Shown: one piece after another, positions 1 through 5,480 of the stretch
Numbering within the stretch: position 1 is the stretch's first letter
Layout: every line of letters starts with the position of its first letter
Notes under the pieces: generated by a model
Seen by the model: only the letters and a program-made list of their open reading frames with translations
Told to the model about the DNA's origin: nothing
Database searches by the model: none
Assembly: GCA_020047875.1 (NCBI GenBank)
Contig: JAIFNE010000027.1
Span: 1-6,168, forward strand
Origin: Hydrogenophaga sp.
Lineage (GTDB): Bacteria > Pseudomonadota > Gammaproteobacteria > Burkholderiales > Burkholderiaceae_C
Reading direction: 5' to 3'
Length of the DNA stretch: 6,168 nt
Position numbers and translations under genes: made by a program

Positions 1-42
1 CAGGTTGAGCCAAAGGAAGGCCTGAATGTCGAGCGTGTTCAC
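1..42 (-). CDS. Possible 5' end of a leftward gene, cut by the window edge (tentative)
   Basis: A GTG at 42-40 on the minus strand opens a frame that reads MNTLDIQAFLWLNL up to the window edge. Only 14 codons are visible, so no domain can be assigned. The pattern of a short polar start followed by an aromatic-rich stretch ending in LxLN resembles the N-terminus of many PAP2-family lipid phosphatases, which would suit a position downstream of eptA, but this is inference from very little sequence. The ribosome-binding site is weak: a GGGTGG lies about 8 bases upstream. The frame stays open upstream for at least 25 codons, so the start could lie elsewhere. It might also be chance open frame in GC-rich DNA. 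Confidence 0.3.
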   Translation of the reverse strand, partial: MNTLDIQAFLWLNL

Positions 43-213
43 GGGAGGGCCACCCGTGACGGTTTGCAGGAAGCGAGGTGCATGCGATCGGTGGAAGGTT
101 GGAGGGCAATCGAAACGCGGCGCAAGCGTTGCGCCCGACCCTCGGAGTGTGCCGCATGGGCACATCCAGCCAACCCCAGGAAAACGGCGGCAAACCCGCG
201 CGCGGCGGATCGC
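43..213. other. Intergenic stretch downstream of eptA
   Basis: This stretch holds no convincing gene. Open frames on the plus strand here continue into the antisense of eptA and show no recognisable protein pattern. The only structure I see is the perfect hairpin at 119-135, listed separately. No TTAA half-site like those upstream of eptA occurs here. Confidence 0.5.
119..135 (-). terminator. Hairpin downstream of eptA, possible weak terminator
   Basis: GGCGCAA (119-125) and TTGCGCC (129-135) form a perfect 7-base-pair stem with a 3-base loop, 78 bases past the eptA stop. On the minus strand the stem is followed by GCGTTTCGATT, which has only a short T run. It is therefore a poor match to a classic intrinsic terminator. 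It could end transcription of the regulator-kinase-eptA unit, or only act as a 3' stabilising hairpin. Confidence 0.3.
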
Positions 214-1880
214 TTACGAACGGCACGGCGCCAGCGCGTCCAGCGCCGGCTCGCGCACCTGGGTCTGCACGTCCATCAGGCCGAGCACGGTGTGGAACAG
301 GTGATCGTGCGACAAGGGCTTGGCGGCGCGATCGCGCAGGCAGTCGATGCGCACACCGCCGCGCTGCTGCAGCGCCGGCGAGAGCCAGGCCACCATGGGC
401 ACATGGGTTTGCTGTTCGGGCGCAAAAGCGTAGGGCACGCCGTGCAGGAAAAGCCCTCGGAGAGGTAGACCAGCCCGGTGTCGTATCGGCCCTCGCTGGC
501 CTGGCGCTGCAGCCAGGCGAGCGACTGGTCGAGGAAGTGGTCGGTGTAGGCGATGGTGTTGTCGTAGGCGTTGACCAACTGCTCTGGCGGACATGCCGAC
601 AGCGTGTTGCTGGTGCATTCGGGCATGAAAGGCTTGCGGTCTGCCGGTGTGCGCCGGAAGTAGGCCGGGCCATGGCTGCCCATCTGGTGCAGCACCAGCA
701 CCACACCGCGCGCGCGGCGCGCGGGGTCGAGCGCGGCCATGCGCTCGTCGAGCCCATGCAGCATCGCCTCATCAAAACACTCACCGCCTTCGCACAGCCC
801 CGGCAACTGCAGCTCGCGCGTGCTGGCATTCGGCACGCGCTCGCACACGCCCTTGCAGCCCGACTGGTTGTCCAGCCAGAGCACCGCCAGGCCGGCACGC
901 TGCAGCACATCGAGCAGGTTTTCCTGCGTCGGCGTCTGGTCGCCACCCCGCTCGCGCGTGAGGGGCGAAAACATGCAGGGCAGGGAGACGTGGGTGTTGG
1001 TGCCGCAGGATCGCACCTGGGAGAAGTTGACCAGATCGCCCTGCTGCTGCCAGCGTCTGAGTGCGGGCGTGGTGTCGCGCGCGTAGCCCGACAAGCCCCA
1101 GTTCTGCGCCCGCGCGGTTTCACCCACCACCAGCATCAGCAGCGGCGGCCGCTGCTGGGTGGGGTAGCTCGGGCCGAGCGTCGCGTCTTCACCCACCGGC
1201 GTGAGCGTGCGCACCTGCTGCGGCAGCTGGTCGGCCGCCACGCGGGTGGCGGCGTACACGCTGTTGAGCGGGTTGATCATGTAGCGCACGCTCTTGTGGT
1301 TGCGCATCAGCGAGGCGAGCCCCTGGTAACTGGCCAGGCCCGCGCCCACCACCAGCAGCAAGGCCGCCACCACACCGCCCAGGTTGCGACCGGTCTGCAG
1401 CCACCAGACCCGCGAGACCACCGGCCGATGCCAGAGCCACCACAGCGGTGGCCCCGCCACCAGCAGCACCGTGCCCAGCAAGCTCAGCGAGAGCAGGTCG
1501 CGCACCTCTCGCGCGTCGGTGTGGACCACGTTGGCGATCATGGTGGGGTCGATCACCACGCCGTACTGCCACATGAAGTGGGTGTTGAACGCGGCCACCA
1601 GCACCAGCGCCGTGGCGGCCGGGCGAAACACGCGCGGCCAGGCCAGCAGCGACAGCAGGGCGGCGGTGGCACTGGCCACCACCAGCCCCAGCCCGGCCAG
1701 CAGAGCCAGTCGGTGTGCCAGCGTGTCGTCGAGCGCCAGGAGGCGCTGCCACAGCGGCAGATTGCCTGGCCCGGCCAGCCAGAGCGCGATCAGCCAGACG
1801 GCGTGCACCGGACGGCGGTGACGCGATGCAGAAGAGATCGGGTGGGGACGACTCGATACCGGTGACGACAAGGCGGGCAT
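214..1880 (-). pseudogene. eptA: Lipid A phosphoethanolamine transferase (EptA/PmrC family), frameshifted
   Basis: EptA moves phosphoethanolamine from phosphatidylethanolamine to lipid A phosphates on the periplasmic side of the inner membrane, lowering surface charge and polymyxin binding. Five membrane segments are predicted within about residues 26-185, then an alkaline-phosphatase/sulfatase-fold domain. Visible family motifs are VVGETARAQNWGLSGY (metal ligand E254), SCGTNTHVSLPCMFS (probable nucleophile T294) and HQMGSHGP (H398, H403). After VYLS (residues 471-474) the frame shifts. The normal continuation, beginning LFLHGVPYAFAPEQQ and ending at the TAA at 214-216, lies in another frame. 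Homologues have DHGESLGENG between these blocks; here only five bases remain where 30 are expected, so 25 are missing, including the metal-binding Asp-His. The unrepaired frame stops at 276 after 534 residues with a meaningless tail. Restored length would be about 563 residues, normal for the family. No other lesion is seen, so the loss is recent or an assembly error. The start at 1880 has no clear Shine-Dalgarno sequence. Confidence 0.88.
454..464 (-). other. eptA: Deletion/frameshift junction in eptA
   Basis: On the minus strand the sequence reads CTCTCC-GA-GGGCTTTTC. CTCTCC encodes the Leu-Ser that precedes the metal-binding Asp-His in this family, and GGG-CTT-TTC encodes the Gly-Leu-Phe that follows the motif. 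Only GA separates them, consistent with the first two bases of the GAC Asp codon joined directly to the final Gly codon. That implies a net loss of 25 bases (a frame change of one). The exact deletion ends cannot be fixed without a related intact copy. Confidence 0.8.
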
Positions 1881-1917
1881 GGCGCACGGACTGGCACCAG
1901 AACAGTCTGGCGCGGCC

Positions 1918-1948
1918 AGTGTGGTCAGCCGGTGTTAAGCCAGCCTTA
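1918..1948 (-). promoter_or_regulatory. Putative PmrA-like box and promoter for eptA
   Basis: Read leftward, the site is ATAAG-GCTGG-CTTAAC: a degenerate half-site (1948-1945) and a perfect TTAA half-site (1938-1935), spaced 11 bases start to start as in the PmrA box (TTAA-N7-TTAA). Twelve of 17 positions match the plus-strand site at 4080-4096. The degenerate half-site overlaps the stop codon of the kinase gene. Eleven bases past the TTAA is CACACT (1923-1918), a possible -10 element with the key A2 and T6, about 37 bases before the eptA start. It implies that eptA has its own promoter besides read-through from the upstream genes. The activator assignment is inference from spacing and context. 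Confidence 0.5.
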
Positions 1949-3304
1949 TGCGGGCGTGTCGGGCCAGCGCAGCGTGAAACAGGTGGTCATGGGCGGCTTG
2001 CCCGTGGACCGCACCAGCCGGGCGCCCATCTGCTCGGCCATGCGCTCGACCAGGCGAAGCCCCAGCCCCAGCCCGGTTGCTCGCGCCTGCGCCGCCGCGA
2101 CCGGGGACTCGGGTGCGTCTGCGCGTTGGCCGTCATCGCACACCGACACGCCGCAGCCGCCACCGCGCCGCCAGACCTCGACCTCCACCTGGGTGCCCGG
2201 TGGCGTGTGGCGCAGCGCGTTGGCGATCAGGTTGCGCAGGGCCAGCTCCAGCAGCATGGGTGACACGCGCAGGCGCAGCGGTGCATCGGGCAACTGCAGC
2301 GCCAGCTCGTGGCCGCTGGCATAGCCCTGGGGCGCGTGTGTGGCCACGAGCTGCACCGCCACCTCGCCGACGTCGATCTCGGTCAACGCGCCAGCGCCAT
2401 CGTCGTCGCGCTGCGCGCGCGCCAGATCCAGCAGCTGCGACAGAATGCGCCCGGCGCGCAGCGCCTCCTGCTCCAGCTGGGCCAGGCGTTCGGGCGTGGG
2501 CTCGTGCTGGGCGGCGCTGGCCTGCAGGGCGATGGCGGTCAGCGGCGTGCGCAGCTCGTGCGCCACGTCGGAGGCAAATTCGCGCTCGCGCTGGGCCTGG
2601 GTCTGCAAGCTGTTTACCAGGGCATTGATGGCGCAGACGGTGCTCACGAATTCGCGGTGGCGCTGCTCGGTGTTGAGCCGCTGGCCCGCAGCACTGTCGA
2701 GATCGGCGACCTCGCGCGAGAGCCGCTCAAGCGGCCGCAGACCGCGCCGGATGGTCCACCACAGCACCAGCGCCACCAGCGGCAGCAGCAGCAGGGCGGG
2801 CCAGGCCACGTGCTCGGCGATGTCCAGGCCCAGGGCGCTGCGTTCGCGTTTGTCCACCAACACGGCCACGCGCCGCACGCGCTCACCCTGCGTGTGCTCG
2901 ACCACGTAGGCACGCCAGTCGCGCGGCCCGTTGCCGTTGGTGTAGACCACATCGGTCAGGCCCGGCCGGTTGAGCTGATCCAGCGCCAGCCCACTGGCCA
3001 GCCGGTGTGTGTCGGTGTCGAGCTCGCCGTTGGTCCAGGCCAGCACCGCCAGATCGGGAACGTATTCGCCATCCACCGCGGTGACCGGCTGGCGGTTTGC
3101 CGGGGTCTCGCCGGGCGCGCTGCCGATCCAGAGATGCGCCACCGCCACCAGCTGGCCGTCGATGAACTTGCGCGCCTCGTGAAAACCGGTCGTCATCGCC
3201 ACCGCCACCAGCGTGACCCACACCGCCAGCACGGCGCCAAAGGTCCAAACCCACAGGTGGCGCCAGAGGGGAGGTCGCGGCGCGCGCGGCGTGATGCCGG
3301 TCAT
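1946..3304 (-). CDS. Sensor histidine kinase (PmrB/QseC/TctE-like), partner of the upstream regulator
   Basis: This inner-membrane sensor kinase autophosphorylates on His and passes phosphate to the co-encoded regulator. Of 452 residues, about 17-38 form the first membrane segment, 39-166 the periplasmic sensor region, and 167-184 the second segment. A HAMP-like linker runs to about 238. The H-box is FASDVAHELRTPL with phospho-acceptor H249; the N-box is LRNLIANALRHTP (N358, N362); the G1 box is VCDDG (390-392) and G2 is TGLGLGLRLVE (410-420). All core motifs are intact. The periplasmic part, with a GLTDV...GPRDWRAYVV...RRVAVLVDKRERS pattern, resembles the 2CSK_N domain of QseC/TctE kinases. 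I see no ExxE iron-binding motif of the Salmonella PmrB type, so the signal is unknown. The ATG at 3304 overlaps the regulator's TGA as ATGA, indicating translational coupling. Calling it PmrB rests on neighbours and the TTAA boxes; a general QseC-type name is equally safe. Confidence 0.93.
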   Translation of the reverse strand: MTGITPRAPRPPLWRHLWVWTFGAVLAVWVTLVAVAMTTGFHEARKFIDGQLVAVAHLWIGSAPGETPANRQPVTAVDGEYVPDLAVLAWTNGELDTDTHRLASGLALDQLNRPGLTDVVYTNGNGPRDWRAYVVEHTQGERVRRVAVLVDKRERSALGLDIAEHVAWPALLLLPLVALVLWWTIRRGLRPLERLSREVADLDSAAGQRLNTEQRHREFVSTVCAINALVNSLQTQAQREREFASDVAHELRTPLTAIALQASAAQHEPTPERLAQLEQEALRAGRILSQLLDLARAQRDDDGAGALTEIDVGEVAVQLVATHAPQGYASGHELALQLPDAPLRLRVSPMLLELALRNLIANALRHTPPGTQVEVEVWRRGGGCGVSVCDDGQRADAPESPVAAAQARATGLGLGLRLVERMAEQMGARLVRSTGKPPMTTCFTLRWPDTPA

Positions 3305-4020
3305 GGCCTGCGCGAGCCGTCTGCGCCCGTCTCGACCGGCGGCACGAAATAGCCCACGCCGCGCACCGTCTTGATCAGCGATTCGCCCAGCTTGCGCCGC
3401 AGGTGGTGCACATGCACCTCCAGCGCATTGCTCTCCAGCGCCTCGCCAAAGCCGTACAGCGCCGACTCCAGGCGCGATTTGGACAGCACGTTGGGCCGCG
3501 CCTGCAACAGCGTGAGCAGCAGCGCAAATTCTTTGCCGCCCAGCGCCACCAGCTCACCAGCCCGGTGCACCGTGTGCGCGGCGGGATCGAGCACGATCTC
3601 GCCGTGCTCGACCACCGGGTTGCTGCGGCCACCCGCGCGCCGCAGCATGGCGCGCAAGCGGGCCAGCATTTCGGTGGAGTCGAAGGGCTTGACCAGGTAG
3701 TCGTCGGCGCCGCTGTCGAGCCCGCTCACGCGGTCGCTCACGCCGTCGCGCGCCGTCATGATCAGCACCGGCATGTCGGCACGGGGCAGCCGATCGTGCG
3801 GTTGCGCACGGCCGTCACCGCGCACGCGCGACAGCAGGTCCAGGCCATCGCCGTCGGGCAGGCCGAGGTCGAGCAGCATCAGGTCAAACGGCTCCACACA
3901 CAGGGCCGCCCAGGCGGGCGCCAGCGCGCCCACCACGTCCACCGCGTAGCCCGCCTTGCGCAGCGTGGCCGCCAGACCATTGGCAATACCGGGATCGTCT
4001 TCCACCACCAAAGCGCGCAT
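3301..4020 (-). CDS. OmpR/PhoB-family response regulator (PmrA/QseB-like)
   Basis: This is a cytoplasmic DNA-binding regulator of 239 residues, activated by phosphorylation from the adjacent kinase. The receiver domain (1-125) opens with MRALVVEDDPG; acidic pocket residues are E8 and D9, the phospho-acceptor is D51 in LMLLDLGLPDGDG, the switch Thr is T89 in LIMTARD, and the conserved Lys is K111 in DYLVKPF. The winged-helix effector domain (about 137-227) has the family signature LGGKEFALLLTLLQ, then the recognition-helix region NALEVHVHHLRRKLG and the C-terminal wing IKTVRGVGYFV. The stretch between Arg65 and Met83 is roughly 10 residues longer than in QseB-type relatives. The ATG at 4020 is chosen because the receiver fold starts there; the open frame to 4173 adds sequence unlike any receiver and runs through the promoter and TTAA box. 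First gene of a leftward unit with the kinase and eptA; the TTAA box upstream suggests autoregulation. Confidence 0.94.
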   Translation of the reverse strand: MRALVVEDDPGIANGLAATLRKAGYAVDVVGALAPAWAALCVEPFDLMLLDLGLPDGDGLDLLSRVRGDGRAQPHDRLPRADMPVLIMTARDGVSDRVSGLDSGADDYLVKPFDSTEMLARLRAMLRRAGGRSNPVVEHGEIVLDPAAHTVHRAGELVALGGKEFALLLTLLQARPNVLSKSRLESALYGFGEALESNALEVHVHHLRRKLGESLIKTVRGVGYFVPPVETGADGSRRP

Positions 4021-4063
4021 CGGGATTGTCTGTGGGTCGCGCCGGGGTGACGCGCTGCCGCGG

Positions 4064-4094
4064 ATTATCCCGCTCCCGGTTAAGCGCGGCTTAA
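4064..4094 (-). promoter_or_regulatory. Putative autoregulated promoter of the regulator-kinase unit
   Basis: Reading leftward, TTAA half-sites at 4094-4091 and 4083-4080 are followed after 10 bases by GATAAT (4069-4064), a 5-of-6 match to the sigma-70 -10 hexamer. A -35 element at the usual distance would fall at about 4092-4087, inside the TTAA box. This is the arrangement expected when an OmpR-family activator replaces a weak -35. Predicted transcription would start near 4057, giving a leader of about 36 bases before the regulator ATG. Confidence 0.5.
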
Positions 4095-4111
4095 CGCGGC
4101 GCCCCCACACT
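4080..4111 (+). promoter_or_regulatory. Putative PmrA-like box and promoter for the PAP2 phosphatase gene
   Basis: The core TTAAGCGCGGCTTAAC (4080-4095) is both a direct TTAA repeat with an 11-base period and a perfect 6-3-6 inverted repeat (TTAAGC-GCG-GCTTAA). It can therefore be read on both strands and may serve both divergent genes. Rightward, CACACT at 4106-4111 lies 11 bases past the second TTAA, the same spacing and sequence as upstream of eptA. If this is the -10 element, transcription would begin near 4118, only about two bases before the annotated ATG at 4120. Confidence 0.5.
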
Positions 4112-4119
4112 GACTGGCC

Positions 4120-5142
4120 ATGCCACGTGCCGCAGCCCTTTCCCTCAACAACGAGCCAACGGTCTGGCACCATTCGGTCACGCGGTGGCTGGGCATCGTG
4201 CTACTCGTCACCCTGGCTTGGGATGCCAGCGGCCTCGATCTGCCAGTGATGTGGCAGATCGGGACATCCAGCGGCTTCCCGCTGCGCCATCACGCGTGGC
4301 TGGTGGGTGTGTTTCATGAAGGCTGGCGACAGTTTTTCGCGGCCTTCTTTGTGTCGATGGTGGTGTGGGCCCTGTGGCCAGCGCGCTGGAATCTGCCGCG
4401 TCTGGCCGCCATGAACCTGCCCAGGCGCGAGCGCTGGACACTGATCCTGCTGGTGTTGCTCAGCTTGCTGGCGGTCAACCTGGTCAAGATCAACAGCCAG
4501 ACGAGTTGTCCCTGGGATCTGCAGCAGTTTGGCGGCACCGCGCGCTATCTGTCCCACTGGGCACTGGGGCAGAGCGATGGCGGCTCAGGACGCTGCTTTC
4601 CCGGTGGACACGCCTCCAGTGCGTTCGCCTTCGTGGGCCTGTGCCTGCCCTGGCTGGCACCCCCGCCACACACCGCCCGCGCCCCCGCCGCTGGCCTGCG
4701 CTGGCTGACCTTTCTGCTGCTCGCAGGCCTCACCGCGGGCACAGCGCAGACCTTGCGCGGCGCCCACTTCCCGAGCCACACCCTGTGGACTTTGCTGATC
4801 TGCGGCAGCGTGTCGTGGATCGGCTGGCAACTGGCGCTGCCCCGACTCGCTCAGAGGCTGAGAGTTTTCGGGCGTGTCCGAGCGACGCCTCAAAACGTGC
4901 CCGATCCAGGCGCAAAGCACAGCCATAGCAAGGCTATGGCGCGCATTTGCAACGCCGAGCGGGTGCGTTTTGGGGTGGTGAGCGGGCACGAGCGAAAGAC
5001 TCTCAGCTTCTCATGCCTGAAGCCAGCGACCCGCGCAGCGCCGGAGCGTGGGGGCCTACGATTTCCCGCCGGGCCGCCCCAAGGGAAATCAACCCCCTCG
5101 GGGGGCAGCGACCCGCGCAGCGGTGGAGCGTGGGGGCAATGA
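4120..5142 (+). CDS. Membrane-associated PAP2-superfamily phosphatase with repeat-encoded C-terminal tail
   Basis: An integral membrane lipid phosphatase of the variant PAP2 subfamily (COG3907-like). About six membrane segments lie near residues 22-40, 67-87, 106-124, 165-180, 193-210 and 221-238. Motif 1 is K123-x6-C130-P131-W (classical KX6RP with Cys for Arg), motif 2 is CFPGGHASSAF (159-169, H164), and motif 3 is QTLRGAHFPSHTLW (210-223), with H216 as the likely nucleophile and H220 where classical enzymes have Asp. As I recall, CPWDL, CFPxGHAS and RGAHFxSHxLW are hallmarks of this subfamily, so these are subfamily traits rather than decay. Substrate is unproven; context with eptA suggests lipid A, undecaprenyl diphosphate or phospholipid head groups. 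Relatives end near residue 240-250. Here about 95 further residues are read from palindromic and direct repeats, so the native stop was probably lost when the repeat arrived. No clear Shine-Dalgarno sequence precedes the ATG. Divergent from the regulator gene and convergent with azlD. Confidence 0.85.
   Translation: MPRAAALSLNNEPTVWHHSVTRWLGIVLLVTLAWDASGLDLPVMWQIGTSSGFPLRHHAWLVGVFHEGWRQFFAAFFVSMVVWALWPARWNLPRLAAMNLPRRERWTLILLVLLSLLAVNLVKINSQTSCPWDLQQFGGTARYLSHWALGQSDGGSGRCFPGGHASSAFAFVGLCLPWLAPPPHTARAPAAGLRWLTFLLLAGLTAGTAQTLRGAHFPSHTLWTLLICGSVSWIGWQLALPRLAQRLRVFGRVRATPQNVPDPGAKHSHSKAMARICNAERVRFGVVSGHERKTLSFSCLKPATRAAPERGGLRFPAGPPQGKSTPSGGSDPRSGGAWGQ
4853..5011. repeat. 159-base near-palindromic element at the 3' end of the phosphatase gene
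   Basis: The element is symmetric about position 4931. Outer arms AGAGGCTGAGAG (4853-4864) and CTCTCAGCTTCT (5000-5011) are complementary at 11 of 12 positions. Further in, CAAAACG (4891-4897) pairs with CGTTTTG (4966-4972), GCAAA (4912-4916) with TTTGC (4946-4950), and GCCATAGC (4922-4929) with GCTATGGC (4933-4940) around an AAG loop. Regions between pair partially. No transposase gene is inside. It looks like a dispersed palindromic repeat or a small non-autonomous element, and as RNA it could fold into one long hairpin in either direction, perhaps acting as a terminator or 3' stabiliser between the convergent genes. Whether it occurs elsewhere in the genome cannot be seen from this window. 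Confidence 0.75.
5024..5055 (+). repeat. Direct repeat, copy 1 (32 bases)
   Basis: This copy begins CAGCGACCCGCGCAGCG and ends GGAGCGTGGGGGC. It matches the copy at 5106-5137 in 30 of 32 bases, differing only at two adjacent positions (CC here, GT there). Copy starts are 82 bases apart. The sequence type resembles GC-rich intergenic repeats of Burkholderiales; that likeness is from memory. Confidence 0.85.
5060..5090. repeat. Inverted repeat between the two direct-repeat copies
   Basis: GATTTCCC (5060-5067) and GGGAAATC (5083-5090) form a perfect 8-base-pair stem around a 15-base GC-rich loop. It lies in the spacer of the direct repeat and may be part of the same composite element. In RNA it could fold from either strand; there is no T-run next to it that would mark a classic terminator. 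Confidence 0.7.
5093..5105. repeat. Short GC hairpin CCCCCTCGGGGGG
   Basis: Five C residues (5093-5097) can pair with the G run (5100-5105) around a very small loop. It sits just before the second direct-repeat copy. Without a T-run it is at most a weak transcription stop between the convergent phosphatase and azlD genes. Confidence 0.5.
5106..5137 (+). repeat. Direct repeat, copy 2 (32 bases)
   Basis: Second copy of the 32-base unit at 5024-5055, with 30 of 32 bases identical. It ends five bases before the last base of the phosphatase frame's TGA (5140-5142) and eight bases before the azlD stop codon, so the composite repeat fills the convergent gap exactly up to azlD. Confidence 0.85.
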
Positions 5143-5144
5143 CC

Positions 5145-5480
5145 CTACCAACCGAGGTAGATGTGCAGCGGCAAGTACACCGCCATGCCGGCCACGATCG
5201 TGCCGAGCACCCCGCGTTGCCAGGCAAACCAGGCCAGCCCTGCGATCACGGCGAACAGCCTCGCGTCTTGCCAGGTGGTGACCAGGGCGCTCTGGGTCAT
5301 CACGATTTCGGGAACGACCACGGCCGCGAGCGCGGCGATCGGCGCGTAGTTCAGGCCGCGCTGTGCCCAGCGCGGCAGGGTCCACGGTCGGCTGGAGATG
5401 AAAAACAGGCTGCGCGTGAGCACACTCACGACACCCAGCGCCAGGATGGTGATCAGCGTGCGACCGTCCAGCTCAAACAC
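5145..5480 (-). CDS. azlD: AzlD-family branched-chain amino-acid exporter small subunit
   Basis: AzlD is the small membrane partner of AzlC; the pair exports branched-chain amino acids or analogues such as azaleucine. The 111-residue product is almost all hydrophobic, with about four membrane segments near 8-24, 45-62, 75-88 and 91-108. Family features include the LTRSLFF stretch (21-27), YAPIAALAAVVVPEI (45-59) and a C-terminal LHIYLGW. I chose the GTG at 5480 because GGGAG lies six bases upstream, the start overlaps the azlC stop by eight bases, and the length fits the family at about 105-110. An ATG at 5522 would add 14 Arg-rich residues unlike the family. The gene is translationally coupled to azlC. 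Its stop at 5145-5147 lies next to the repeat region and convergent to the phosphatase frame. Confidence 0.88.
   Translation of the reverse strand: MFELDGRTLITILALGVVSVLTRSLFFISSRPWTLPRWAQRGLNYAPIAALAAVVVPEIVMTQSALVTTWQDARLFAVIAGLAWFAWQRGVLGTIVAGMAVYLPLHIYLGW

Noticed and set aside
78..1865. 595-codon open frame on the plus strand
   Set aside because: It lies antisense to eptA, which has clear family motifs. The frame is rich in Arg, Ala, Gly, His and Gln with no domain pattern, as expected for an antisense frame in GC-rich DNA.
2309..3352. 347-codon open frame on the plus strand
   Set aside because: It is antisense to the histidine kinase, whose H, N and G boxes are intact. The His/Gln/Arg-rich product is a codon-bias artefact.
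3403..4050. 215-codon open frame on the plus strand
   Set aside because: It is antisense to the response regulator and runs past its start; no recognisable protein features.
4080..4096. Attachment site or transposon end at the TTAAGC palindrome
   Set aside because: It lies at a promoter, has no flanking duplication, and its 11-base half-site period fits an OmpR-family operator better.
4021..4173. Upstream start for the response regulator at 4173
   Set aside because: The extra 51 residues do not resemble a receiver N-terminus and would be encoded across the TTAA box, the GATAAT element and the phosphatase start.
5024..5137. CRISPR-like repeat-spacer pattern
   Set aside because: There are only two copies, the spacer contains its own hairpins, and no cas gene or further repeats follow.
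214..5142. The whole cluster as a previously undescribed system
   Set aside because: Regulator, kinase, EptA and PAP2-type phosphatases are known envelope-modification neighbours in proteobacteria. The local details are unusual, but the gene set is not new.
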